Below are positions 24,609 to 36,639 of a stretch of 64,000 bases of DNA, piece by piece (position 1 is the stretch's first letter; each line of letters opens with the position of its first letter). The notes below the pieces were generated by a model, which was given only the letters and a program-made list of their open reading frames with translations, was not told where the DNA came from and did not search any database. Origin of the DNA: Sipunculus nudus (taxonomy: Eukaryota > Annelida > Sipuncula > Golfingiida > Sipunculidae); contig CM049311.1 in the NCBI GenBank assembly GCA_026874595.1, positions 63,015,453 through 63,079,452 on the forward strand, given 5' to 3'. A program made the position numbers and the translations under genes.

Positions 24609-26505
24609 ATTATATACTATAGACATTGTCATAGCATGGCCATATCTGAAACAAAAACACAAATTGACATATTCACTTTTATCTGAAATCACCGTTGAGT
24701 CATATATACGTCTATCTCAAAGGCAGAAGGAAGGTTATTTGACTTTTATCATAAGTACTACGAGAAACAAACCTTGTGTGACACGGGTAACTAGACAAAT
24801 ACCTATTCGTTCAAGCAGTGTCCATTAAAATTTGGCAATGATTTTATATATTGGCAGAATTATTAATCTAAAAAAGAAGATGCGATGAAGAGATGAGGCA
24901 TGGGCATATAAACTAGGATGAAACCAAAGACGTGTGTATACCTTGCGAAGTATTTAAGTACTGCTAAAAATATGATAAGACAGTCTGTTAATCATATTTC
25001 AATTCCATTGTTGATGTTCAAGGACATTGGTCACATGCATAAAAAATATATTTTAAAATTTGTTCATTGGTTATTTAAAGGTCAGAAATAATCTTAAACT
25101 AGAAAAACACACAATGTACACAGCCCGTCGCCAAAGCAGCTCATTATCCTCATATGGCATTGTCAGAAATGCAGCATTTTTCCTTTAAAAAATTCCTGGA
25201 TCGAGATGGTGATCCCGATCACCCCCAAAATTTAATCAATTATTCCTTGTATCATTGCCGAGTTAATCGGAGTTATCCTGATAATTTCATCAAAACTCGT
25301 TATTAATTTGTTGAGTAATGTGCTAACAGACAAACAAATGGACAAACAAACCAAAGCCAGCAAAAACATAGCCTCCTTGCGTAGGTAACAATAAGGCCTA
25401 AGTCTCAGCGTAGGGTTGGCGAGATGGGATGTCACCAATCCAATTCAGAATTGTGTAAAGTATAAATGTTGGTCATTATTAGGTTTTTCATCTGAAAAGA
25501 GTCTCAGACCTGTTTGTCAGGTCAAAATATAAGCTTATAAGCCGATAATGACCATATTGCAATGGGACCAGCTGTGTGAATGGGCTATAACCAGAAAACA
25601 TGTAAACTTGGCACAATCCAATAAAACATATTTTAAGCTTAGAACGGCGGACCGTTTTTTTTTATATTTCATAGTTTAAAAATAAAACATAACTGAGGTT
25701 AACGTTGTTGGCTTTAAATGGCATAAATACACACTCACTTGAGATAAACTGAGCCGTTTAGACATCGTTGTTCGTATTTGAGTGAGGAATCCAATCTACC
25801 AGTCCGGCACACTGCCTTCGTCATTGATGCCAGCTGAACATCATAGGAGTTCTCATCTTTGGGTTCGGCTTTTGATTTGTAATGGAGTAATTGTATATCA
25901 TCAACAAATGAATCAAGGGTGGCTATATAATCATACTGAATAATGCAAGGATGACAGAGTTCCAAATATGGCGCCCAGTGGGGATTCGGCGTTCTCCCCT
26001 CGGTAGCCTCTTTGAGGATTAAATTAATAAAATCTTTGAATGATACGTTTGTGAAACATGACAGTTTTTTATGTTCCCTTTTTATTTTACCTTTGAGGAC
26101 GACTTTTCTATAATGGCTGATGAAATATTTGATCATGCCAACAAATTTGCTGTTGTAAGCGGACCACAAGCGCTCCCAAGGATGGCGCACAAATATGAAC
26201 TTCCTGTACTCCCGTAGACGTCTGCTGGCCGCTTCCGGCTCCAGCCGGGTCAAGGAACTTTCCACAAACGACGTGCTGTCTGTCACTTTGAATAGTTGTC
26301 GAAAATAGCCAGATGCAACTTTTGGTATGACACAAATTAATTGTCGATGTTCATCGTCAACTATCACATGTTCTAAAGACTCCAGGTCCAATGTGTCACT
26401 CCACTGCATTCCAGTTTCAGATAATTCGTCACAAACTTTCTCCACTTGAATTTTTCTCATTTGATGTATGTTTTCAAGCAGTTCCGCGCTGTATGTGCTC
26501 GCTGT
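24088..26505 (-). CDS. Carbohydrate sulfotransferase (CHST8-14/HNK-1ST-like), gene A; 5' end unresolved
   Basis: A Golgi-type enzyme expected to transfer sulfate from PAPS to a glycan; the acceptor is unknown. Two exons join in frame: 26505-25739 and 24397-24088, giving 358 residues to the stop. The first has the 5'-PSB-like motif IPKVASGYFRQ, then the 3'-phosphate-binding motif FVRHPWERLWSAY and HWAPYLELCHPC. The second supplies the C-terminal LYRSDFLMFDYD common to the family. Splice sites are good: acceptor TTGTACTTCAG|ACA at 26505, donor AA|GTGAGT at 25739, acceptor TTTGCAAAG|G at 24397. The acceptor phase (0) matches that of gene B's exon 3, so at least one upstream exon is expected, normally with the membrane anchor. 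Otherwise translation could begin at the Met at 26460. Gene B lies 5.1 kb upstream on the same strand and is a diverged paralogue. Confidence 0.85.
24549..24603. repeat. (AT)n microsatellite
   Basis: About 27 perfect AT units inside the intron of sulfotransferase gene A. Confidence 0.98.
25739..26505 (-). CDS. Sulfotransferase gene A, exon with PAPS-binding motifs
   Basis: 767 nt, entering in phase 0 and leaving with two bases of a Lys codon. Polypyrimidine-rich acceptor (CCCTCCGTTGTACTTCAG) and consensus donor GTGAGT. Equivalent to exons 3 and 4 of gene B without the intron between them. Confidence 0.85.
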
Positions 26506-27573
26506 CTGAAGTACAACGGAGGGAATCTATTTGAAAATATAATAATATTTTTTAAATTTATATAATATAAAAGTTGCTTATTATTCAAGTATATATGCAA
26601 GTTCAGGAAATGAACCAAAGGACCTAATACTCGCCTACGACATTTCTGAAAGATCGATGATTGTGGCTCACTCAATATAATTATTAAAAATTTTACTTAT
26701 TGTGTATGAGATTGACTACAATTTAGTACATATGGCGCTAGTGACAGCTCATATTTTTACTGTTTTGCATGTGGACAGGGGTATATATATGGATAAGGAG
26801 TACTTTTTACTTTTTCATTGGAATATGAAACGAGTCTGAGGACTGAAATAAAATACCCTGATTGTCAACTTGAAAAGCGTTGATACTGGACAATAGCTCT
26901 GAAAAACATAAACTGGTTATAGGGTAATGTTCTTCGATTTAGTAACAGGAAGGAATGTTAAATGATATAATCAAAAAATGGCGGTGTCACCCAATCAAGA
27001 AGTGGTCTATAAGTATAAATCATGTCAATACTAATAATAGGGTAATGTTCTTCAGTGACAGTAAGTATGTAGTGAAAGGAATCGGGAATTGATGATAGAC
27101 GTTCGGTCATTTTGTTTTGTTTATCTTACTAAATGGCATAACAGCCCACAGTGCCAAACAAACACAAGCAAAAGTTATCCGTGGCTTTGTATAAGCATTT
27201 CTGCACAGGTCGGTCAAAATCTGAATGTGTACACATGTTGCACAGGTCAGGAAATGGATGATAACGGATGGACGGCTGACCATGGAAACACATGGCTACA
27301 GAGAAATTATAACATAAGGTTGTATCTCTGGTAGAAATGCTAGATTAGTTTCATGTAGTATATAAACTTTTGTACTCAACTTTAAATATGAAAAAAAATT
27401 TGACACGGTATACATGTCTTTAGCTACTTTGTATTCTAAGCAAATGTAAAGAAAGCAATTGTCATAACATCACGTATAATCAACTGATATACAATAAATT
27501 GTAAAATGTTTGTGAAATCAGGGCTATTATTCACAGTCGTTTGAAAAAAATCTCTTAAATGCCAAAAAGGGTT
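26506..27573. other. Unassigned sequence, probably 5' intron of sulfotransferase gene A
   Basis: No exon found. 26910-26950 and 27030-27065 share 'AGGGTAATGTTCTTC'. Open frames are short and not convincing. Confidence 0.35.
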
Positions 27574-28490
27574 TTAGCTAAGCTGACTGAAAGTCATCTG
27601 AGCTATAGTGATCAGTCCTTGTCCGTCGTCCGTCCGTTTACTAGGCACAAATCGTAACCGAAAAAAACTAGAATTCTCTAACTTGACATCCAGGGAGGCC
27701 AATAAAAAATCTCCTAGGAAACCTGATATTAGATATTAGGTCTCTGTTAGCCTTATCCTCCGAGCTATGGGGCTCAAGAATACCCCCCCCCAGAATTATT
27801 AAAAATTTGATACAAAAGTTCAAGTATCTGAACAGCTAATGCATTGATCACCATAATCTTTGCATGCATATTCATCATAGGGTGTTTCTTGCAGACTGGT
27901 GGTGCCACCTGTTTTTTCGGATTTTTGCGCAATTTTTCTCTATTTTTGAGACCTTCAAAGATGTGGTCGTCCGTTAACAGGGCACAAATCGGAACCATTG
28001 GACCTAGGATTTTTTAAGTGATTATCCTGAGAGATCCATGAAAAATCTCCCCGGAAACCTGATTTTAGGTCGCTGTTACCCATATCCTCCGAGCTGTGGG
28101 GCTCAGAAGTACCTCCCAGAATAATTGATCACCACGATTCCTTGCATGCATATTCATCATGGAGTGTTTCATCAGTTCCTGCAGACTGGTAGCGCCACCT
28201 GGCTTTTTTCGATTTTTTCTCTATTTTTATACCTTAAAAGATGTGGTTGTCCGTTAAAAGGGTACAAATCGTTACCATTAGACCTGGAATCTTCTAACTT
28301 GACATCCAAGGAGGTCCATGAAAATAGAAACCTGAACTTAGGTCTATGTTACCGATCTCCTTTGGGCTATGCTTCAGTTGAATTGGGGTATACCACCTAC
28401 AAAATGTGGCATTCAGATGATAAAATTCCTTTTGTGAATGTCTTTCTAGATAGCTGAGCGTCATGACCCCTGGGTCACTTGTTAATCCAG
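27574..28490 (+). repeat. Dispersed repeat with CAGCTGA / GACCCCTGGGTC termini and three internal copies of a ~290-bp unit
   Basis: Starts TTAGCTAAGCTGACTGAAAG..CATCTGAGCTA and ends TAGCTGAGCGTCATGACCCCTGGGTCACTTG. These are the same termini as the 15953-18590 element. Three imperfect units inside begin near 27600, 27960 and 28240 (CGTCCGTT..GGCACAAATCG.AACC; CTCCGAGCT.TGGGGCTC). Between them lie GGTGGTGCCACC and GGTAGCGCCACC, variants of the array palindrome. Confidence 0.7.
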
Positions 28491-30479
28491 AGACACAAGT
28501 GTAAAAATGATAAATACCTTACTTAGTAGTTTCAGGATCGTCAGATGGACTATGCCTGCTGAGAATAAAATCAAAAGTACTTTCCAATGTAACTTCATGG
28601 CAGGCCAGGCTGAGAGAAGGCGGTTCTTACGTCACTTTCTCTCAACAGTCATCTATGCTGTACCATCGCCTTCACCTGTAGTAAGTCATATTTGGTTTAA
28701 ATTTTGATGCGAGCAGATAAAGCTTCTCTATATATAACAGAACTGACCGAGAACACACCTCGTAAATTAATATCAAGTTATAGATACATGCGTCTTTGTG
28801 AACCTTGGAGTAAATTGTCTACTAATGTCGAAAGCGCATTCAGTTGATGTGCCCAGTACTTTGGAACAGTTTTCTAGATATTATAAAGATGTCGGATTTC
28901 ACTGATTAAATGAAAAGTGCAGTGAAATTCATTAATCAAGATGATATACAAATTAATAATAGGATATATACTTTGTCTTCGTATTCATTGTATTATTTTT
29001 CAGATCTTATCACTGTTATTATGTTTAAAATGTCTATTAAATTGGCTGTGGTTAATTTTTCAAATGAACAGTTTTGTCATTGATATATTGTATTGTTATG
29101 AGTGGAGCCTTGTAAGCTGGATATGTTCTCTTCATAAGAATAAATTATCATTTTATTATCAATATATTTTGCACATAAAAATTTCATATATATTTAATAT
29201 ATTGAAACATGTTGAAGAAAATAACAATTGTAAGTGACTTATCATCAGTTATCTGATAAGATGAGAGAAAAGGAAGCGCATATCAACCGAATTCCCACGG
29301 TAGTATCATTACTGGCATAGTACATACATGTACGATATACATGTCATTTGTTAGTTTTACCAACCAACACAAAAATACACACACAGACAGGCCATACATG
29401 CAATGGAATGGTTTTAACCACAAGCTCACGTCTGCCAGGTAAAAGCAGAAATGAGAGGTCAGCGTGCTTCTGTGATATCATCAGATGCTGTACATAGAAA
29501 TCATAAGCTTTGTCAGTACTAAACAGTCATATGTAACGTATTTATTTCTCAATTACAATCTAACAAGGTTTGATAAACACGTCAGTACATAAATGTTTGA
29601 TAAATACTTACCTTAGTACAGAAGCCAGTGACGTTTTAGGTGCTACTGTGTCTTTACACTATTTGAAAGCACATGAACCATGAACTAGAGTACGATACAG
29701 ACAGACATCAAAGGTATGAGGCCAAGGAATGTTAATTAGATACACATCGCATAACATTTAATACCATATACGCGTCTGGGATCGTCAGAACACAATCCAC
29801 ACTCCCTTAGTTCCCTGCTAACAGTCCATTAACTTTTTGTTTTGGTATACAGAGTTTGATTGGAAAATAAAATAAACAGGTATAATCATAAATTTACCTC
29901 TCCTTGGCCTGACGAGTATTCACTGAGACTGGGGTCATGACCTTTGGGAAGTCGGGTATCTAGGTATCATTCACCAAGGGTAGGTCCAGTGACGGTAACT
30001 CTATATTACGCCTACACGGGTCGGATTTTTTCTTCATAGTGTTTGGGACAAGAGCGTCGCGCTCGTAGGTTTAGTTATTAGACCATGACATGGACCGTCA
30101 ATTCATTGCTCTGAATGCTGACTATATATTATGCTTCTCATCATAGGGGAAATCCTTCTCAATTGGACCTTTAACAGAAAGTGATTAACATCATAAAATG
30201 CTCTTTATTTAGGAACCGCGGTACACTGACACGTTATTGTGAAGTTATACTTGCAAAATAAAATATATTTAATTATTAAAATCACTATCCTGGCTCTTAT
30301 TGTGTCATTCTGACGCAATATAGACTCATATTTTGTCATTCTGACGCAATATAGACCATCCGAAAGTGAAATTTGGACTATCAAGTAAACCGTTTTAATT
30401 CAGGAAGTAAAAACCACTAAAACAACGAAGAAATGTTATTACTATAACTCAGCTTGACTTCTGATTAACAAGTGCATTA

Positions 30480-30547
<68 letters not shown>

Positions 30548-31547
30548 AATAGAAAGCTTACAGTTTGATATAACAATAAAGTTTCGATAAAATTCTTGCT
30601 GGGGGTACATATGGGCTTCATTATTATTTCCCATAAATGTAGACCCAAAAATGAACACTTAATGAATCAAAGTCTAAAATGCCTCTAACTAGATCTATCG
30701 CCGCAATAATAGTAAATCTGTTGCATTATTTCAGCACCTTGTTCGTGGGTCCACGTTGTGGTAAAGACAACACAAGAACCACCAGGATCTATTGTTTATT
30801 CCAAAGCTCCGAGGTTGTGCATGTGGGTTTTGTGATCATCAAACACTAAAAAATGCTTTCTCCTCCTTCACTGGTTTTGCATGTTTTATTATAGAGTGTT
30901 AGAGCAAGTCAAAATATATATAATTATTTACCAACTATCCTGAAATTATACACAGAATATACAATTAAGAGTAAAGAAAGATAAACTATAAAAAAAAAGA
31001 TAAAGGGAAATATTGAATACACGAGATTCCCTCTTTTTACTCTTTATATTTTTAATATTGTGCAAGAACAAGGCAATAGCTAAAAACAAACATTTAAATC
31101 GCTTTTCTGAATGGTGGATTAAGGAAAGGATAAAATAATATTTTCCATTCATTCACAATTATTTTTTATTCATTTCAGTTTTAAATATATCGGGCATATG
31201 TCTATTTTGTCCATTAAACACAGTTCACAGATTAAATGTTTATAGAAAAGAAGATGATAGCATTATATTAACGAATTGCAGCAGGAAGGTCAGCATAATA
31301 AACTTCCACTGACCTGCAGACTTCCCGCTGATGAAAGCTTAACAATGGCTGATGTTTCAGTGACGTATTGCCTCATTCTCATGGTTTATTCCAAAATATA
31401 GATATTGCTAATGGTCCAAATTACACAGATTTTTTCCATAATCGTACATACATTCTTCTTGCTGTACCCGGTTTAACTTGCTTTATCATCGAGTAGACAA
31501 AATATGTACCTTACAATAATTATCATATGTATCCGCTGAATATTTGA
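28491..31547. other. Unassigned sequence between the sulfotransferase genes; possible 5' exons of gene A
   Basis: No coding exon established. On the minus strand, consensus-like donors occur at 29612 (CTAAG|GTAAGT) and 29898 (GGAGAG|GTAAAT). The second follows a short ATG frame starting at 29938. The exon ending at 29612 is closed by stops in the frame needed to join gene A, so at best it would be 5' UTR. Also holds an (AT)n tract. Confidence 0.3.
30484..30543. repeat. (AT)n microsatellite
   Basis: About 30 perfect AT units. The apparent protein YIYIYI in this area is an artefact of the repeat. Confidence 0.98.
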
Positions 31548-31553
31548 TTTATT
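31548..31553 (-). terminator. Candidate polyadenylation signal of sulfotransferase gene B
   Basis: AATAAA on the minus strand, 34 bp after the stop codon at 31587. Confidence 0.4.
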
Positions 31554-31586
31554 AATACACCATATCTTTTAAACTAACTAATTTCT

Positions 31587-32437
31587 TCACAAAACAGTTT
31601 CAGGTTCATAATCAAACAACTGGAAGTCGAGTTTGTAAACACTTTTTAATTTCCTAAAAAGCTCCGAAGATAATATTTTATAACTCTGCTTGATAGAGTG
31701 CCATTTCCGGTGCGACACTTCCGCTAAGGCTACAGTGGCATCTGTTAATTTTGCTTCCAGTTGCTCGCGACACTGGTTATACCATAAATGTTTGTTGTAC
31801 CCAGAAAGCACAAAAGTTTCATTCTTAGATATGTATCCCTTCATTTCTAAACTTCTCAGTTTCAGTGCACGCAGATAAGTGGGAGAACTACAGGCAAGAG
31901 GCAAAGACTGGAACTTTGAAAGGCGAGCTTCCATTGGTCGACAGGCATCTATGAGTTTCGCATCTAGCCTCTTTTTACTCTCTTCTGGTTCCACCAATGA
32001 AATGTTACTTGACAGAAATGTTTGGAGTAGCTTTATATCTTCGTTAAAGGTTTCCATGTGACCAATAAAATCGTATTCTATCGTACAAGGGTTACATAAC
32101 CTATAATACTGTTTCCAATGGTGGTTGAGGAAAAGTTCTTTTCGGGTGATAAAATCGACAAATTCTTCGAATGTGACGCTTAAACATTTAAGCGTTGGTC
32201 TTGCTTGGTGATCAGCAGAAACAATTTTAGAAACATATCTCTCTATGTATACTGGATGCATCCCAACAAAGCGGTCATGAAAGGCGGAGCGTAGTCTGAT
32301 AAACGGATGACGTACAAACATCGCCTTCGTGTAGGAGGACAAAATTTGTCTTTTCTTCTCATCTGGAAATGTTTCCAAACGCTTTCCTGGAAACAGAAGA
32401 TACAATTCATTCTGTCGCTGGATTAACTGCATATACT
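31587..32437 (-). CDS. Sulfotransferase gene B, exon 4
   Basis: 851 nt to the stop. The acceptor that keeps frame is AAAGGTAG|AG at 32437, with a TACTAAT branch-like word about 40 nt upstream. The polypyrimidine tract is weak, so this boundary is the least certain junction. Confidence 0.8.
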
Positions 32438-33882
32438 CTACCTTTAGATGCATATTCACAGATTTCAAATTAACATTAGCAATTAGTATAACTTAAAATA
32501 TATGACACTGGACTATTTAACACATTATATGGAAATTATGTATTGTAAACCTGCATATGTGCATTAATTAACTGGGAAGCTTATAGGATATGAAAAAGTA
32601 CATGGAAACTAAAATTACGTTGTTAATTAGCTTTACATAGGCCGAGCTCCCCAACGAGCTGTTAAAATACTGACGAGGCTGGTTCGAGTGAATAATGTCC
32701 GGTCGAAGCTCGCCCGAATTCATTTTTTTATTGGCCAAAATAAAACTCGGTAGGGGCTTGTTGACGTGATGAGACTGCATGGGGCTTAAACCGTTAGTGC
32801 TCACCTTGATACCGACGAGCCAGATTTCTCCAGAAGGTGGAGCCGACTTTGTTTACGGGGCAAATAACAAGGTTAAGCTCATCAATGACATGCATGCGCT
32901 TAAAGATCACATCATCTGGTGCCGTGTGAAGACTGTACTGCTCCTGGTAGCGGGCACACGCCGCCTTAAGATGAATCTTTCGTAACTTCTGTACTTCTGC
33001 GGAGGCATTTTGTTGCATATCCTGTAAAAAATAAATATAAATGCAAGTTGGTGGAAGATAAAGCTTATAGTTCATTACCAAGGTAACCAGGCTTTAATAG
33101 GTGCGAAGCACTTTTGCAGAAACGATTTATACATGTATGTTACGTATAAAGCATGGGACGTGTAAGGAGATACTGCTGATATTAAAATTCTTACTTTTTT
33201 ATAAATTCAACATTTATATATAAATTCAATTGCTGATATCTAGATTCTGATTTTTTAAAATACTTAACAGAAAAAAGCAGGAGACGAAACAAAGAAACTG
33301 CTGATTTTTATCGATTCAAGGACGCTATCTCTTCACTCTTACGTTAGATGTAAAACGAAAAACTGTTGATGTTTAGATTCATGCGAAATTTATTGCTGAT
33401 TTCATCACTTCTAATGGTACTATCTTATTGGACGCATTACCTTGTACATCATAGCATTTGCAGGTCCTTGGGATGTTTCTAAAATGAAAATAAACACAGT
33501 ACATGTTTAGCTTACAAATGTAACTGCATAAGAAATTATATTCTTTAAATCTCTATCGAGTCTTGTGATTTGAACCCATGTATGAAAAACATCTGAATTG
33601 CAGTCAAATAATATAAATGAGAAATACATTTACACGAAAATCGAGGTAAATGTGGAAATAATTTCCGTAAGATTGTCATGTCAGACGCCTAAAATGCATC
33701 CACAGCGCCATGAACACCTGACATATTTTCCAACAATTATATTACAGTCAAATTGATATCATAAATAAAACGAGCAAATCAGTGGCAAATAAATTTCGGG
33801 TTATACCTGTGTAGGTATCTTCTTCGCTGAAAGGTGATAAGATCCGACAGGTCGTTAAGAGAATCACGCTGGCGGCGGCCAT
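31587..33882 (-). CDS. Carbohydrate sulfotransferase (CHST8-14/HNK-1ST-like), gene B; four-exon model, 393 residues
   Basis: A Golgi-type PAPS-dependent glycan sulfotransferase; the acceptor sugar is unknown. Exons 33882-33807, 33478-33441, 33021-32805 and 32437-31587 total 1182 nt and join in frame at every junction. The 5'-PSB motif ICPVNKVGSTFWR (about residues 91-103) is in exon 3. The 3'-phosphate motif FVRHPFIRLRSAF (about 151-163) and the C-terminal LDFQLFDYE are in exon 4. Length fits the family. The start Met at 33882 has a good Kozak context and an in-frame stop 36 bp upstream. Its N-terminus (MAAASVILLTTCRIL) is only weakly hydrophobic, so either the anchor is short or a further 5' exon exists. 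Gene A is the paralogue just downstream on the same strand. Confidence 0.88.
32805..33021 (-). CDS. Sulfotransferase gene B, exon 3 (5'-PSB motif)
   Basis: 217 nt. Acceptor TTTTTTACAG|GAT and donor CAAG|GTGAGC. Carries the PAPS 5'-phosphosulfate-binding motif and ends one base into a codon. The exon 2/3 junction is phase 0, like the acceptor of gene A's large exon. Confidence 0.9.
33441..33478 (-). CDS. Sulfotransferase gene B, 38-nt micro-exon 2
   Basis: Acceptor TTTTCATTTTAG|AAA and donor TACAAG|GTAATG. Phase 1 in and phase 0 out fit both neighbours exactly. Encodes 13 stem residues, too short to appear as an open frame. Confidence 0.75.
33807..33882 (-). CDS. Sulfotransferase gene B, exon 1
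   Basis: 76 nt: Met plus 24 codons and one base. Donor ACACAG|GTATAA. Probably the N-terminal anchor/stem region. A cryptic acceptor TTAG lies upstream (near 33907), so an earlier exon is not excluded. Confidence 0.65.
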
Positions 33883-36639
33883 GTATACACATTGGCGGCA
33901 AGGAACCTAATTCAAACATCACCAAACACAGTAAAAGCGGCAGGGCGGTGTCCGTCTGTAATTTGCGTGGACCGATATTACTGCTTTTTGGGTAAACCTC
34001 AAATCAAAAAGGCACTCCTTTAACGTCATATAGGATGTCTAACTTTCCTGATTTTCAACTAATGCCAGCATTATTTGATAGATACAGATACATGGGTGAT
34101 ATTTTATTTTATTCTTTTATCTACAAAACTTACAAAGTTATAGCCAATTTTTAAATTTTATTATTACTGTCAAAATAAGCATGGCTGTCAAGGAAAAAGC
34201 TCATATCTGATAGAAAGCTACCCTTCCCAGACTGCTATCATGCATTTTTGTGATCTATAGATAAATCATGCCTTAAAATAATGATATAGCAGTTTCCCTC
34301 GTATTGGTGCCTTGGAAAAATTCGAGCTGATTGACTCGAAATGTTACATGCAATTTTGATGTTTAAATCAGACAACGCATAACTGGTTGGGTCACAGTTT
34401 GGGGGTCAAAGATGAAAAAGGTCGTAATAAAATGTATATTCAGGTGATGTACATAGTTTTCAAATATCCTGTTTTTACCTATTATTTCAGTAACATCTAT
34501 TTTTAAGCTGATTTTAAACATACAATGTATAAAATGCGTTACTGCGCATGACTAGTGACCTTTCAAGGTATTCAAGGTCATTTCTAAAATGCCTCCCCTT
34601 CAAAAAATGTATATTTTGGAATGATCTATCACTTCTGAAAATTTCACGCCTTTATCTTAAAATGCACAATTTCGCCAACATTTGAGCTTTAGCAGTTTAA
34701 CTATCTTGTTAATATAAATGAATCTTAAAACAATTGAAGAAAGTTAAATCTTTCACCTGAAATCTTTTGTACACAACATACAGTTATATGACCATTCCAC
34801 AGTGAAAAACATGAATATCATACGTTCATTCTTAAAATGGTAATCTTTAAAATAACTCTACAAAAGAAACCCGATCATCTAGTTTATATTTTCTAAGGAT
34901 ATTTATATTTTTATAATGCATCAAAACAAATACTTTATTACATTTACTAGTAAATCAATAATTAATGTAGTGAACCTCACGAATATACGCATAGTAAGTG
35001 GCGTATATTATTTGACAAGTTCCCTTATGATATTTTTGAAAATTTCGTAAATCAATAACCAATTTTGGCGTCTGAACCTGTGTTATGTTTCCCTGCCCCC
35101 TTAATCATCTTCCTTGACCTAAATTTGTATAAATAATATCGGCTTGTAATTCATAATGTTCATGTCGGACACGAATGCACAGTTTATAAATAACATTTGG
35201 CTAGAATGCATAAAGATACAACATTCTTGTGATATACTGTAATAATTAACTCACCATCTTTGCAATATGCCTTCTGTTACAGGTTTATATATCAAACAGA
35301 CACCAGTGCTTCAGTAGCCTTAGACACCAAGTCATGCACCATGAGCGAATAACCATGGAGCGTCTGAAAGGCACCGCTTTCGCCTATTTCAAGATATTTT
35401 AACACCGTGACACAGACTGGTATATTCAAAGTGTAAGATTACATAATGGCGTGCCAGGGCTAGCAAATTACACGGCTCTGTCCTTGGTCGGAACATTATA
35501 CCTCTTTTGATGTCCCTTAAAAGGGACCTTCAAATTATAATTATGTCACCGATTCTCTCTTCTGCTTTGATGAAGTCTACTATTTAGGGACCGCATGGTT
35601 CTATAGAGATAACTATGTATGTACTCAGGGGCACCATGCAGGTTAGTTCAAAAGGTGCGGCAAGAGCTCATGAACGCGGCTCCAAACTGAATGTGCCAAC
35701 TCGCTATGCACCAAAGTTGGTTTACTCAAGGCTTTAGAAAATATTATAGCCATTTTATATACATCCTTTTCTGATTATCCTGTAAGTATATGTTGTTTCT
35801 GAATATTCATAAATGAGACACATTTCAGTCCATTTCACGAATGTAGCAACGACAGACAGACCTTGTATTGTCACTGGAATAATCATGGGCGGATAGAAAT
35901 GCTTACAAAATATTAGTTTATACTAAAAATGCTTGATATATGTGTCTTTGTACCCACAAAAAGCAAAATTTGTCCAGCCTGTGTATTCATATTTCCTCCA
36001 TTTCGGACAGACGACAATATATGGAAATATCAAGAATATGGTATTGTGCACGTGATTGCTAAAATAAAGAAGTGCCTGCAAAAGGATATTCAATGTTTAG
36101 TTCACTTGCTCACGGTTTATCTTGGGACGTAATGCTGGCTGGTGAGGTCAACTGAATGAATGTTAGTTTTAATTTGTTTTCATTGTTTATATATTCCATA
36201 TGCACATTGTTAACTTATTTACATATAAATTTAACAGACAAAAGTGACATTATACAACGCAATGGTCACCCACTTTTAGTAAAAAAATAATTATTAAATA
36301 GGCATTTTAAACTTTAGAAATCATTTAAGCATCAAACACTATTAACAAAAATTCTATATTTCATCACTTTATAAAGTCGACAGTAGACCATTAAAAATCA
36401 CGGTGGGTATTTTTTAATCTTCCATACAGGTGAACGATGGTTTCTGATACTGTAACGGTTATTACACACACACAAACTGTAGCTAACTTTATACATGTTT
36501 TAGGATGCCCTCCGTCTTCGTTCCCCTTCTTTGTATTTCTTTGTGTATATAAATTTTATATGCTTTGTAGATGAGATACGATTCCTCCGAACAACATTTC
36601 TAAACGGGTATTATGCAAAATATAATAAAAATAAAACAA
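33883..36639. other. Unassigned intergenic sequence
   Basis: AT-rich. No exon, open frame or repeat that I can support. The upstream region of sulfotransferase gene B should lie at its left end, but no promoter motif is convincing. A short poly-A and GCGCTG boundary near 36640 marks the start of the next repeat. Confidence 0.3.

Noticed and set aside
25232-25438. 68-codon minus-strand frame in the gene A intron
   Set aside because: Low-complexity hydrophobic sequence with no family resemblance; not needed by the splice model.
29612-29938. Coding 5' exons for sulfotransferase gene A
   Set aside because: Good donor words, but the frame needed for the phase-0 junction contains a stop with no acceptor after it. 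At most they are untranslated exons.
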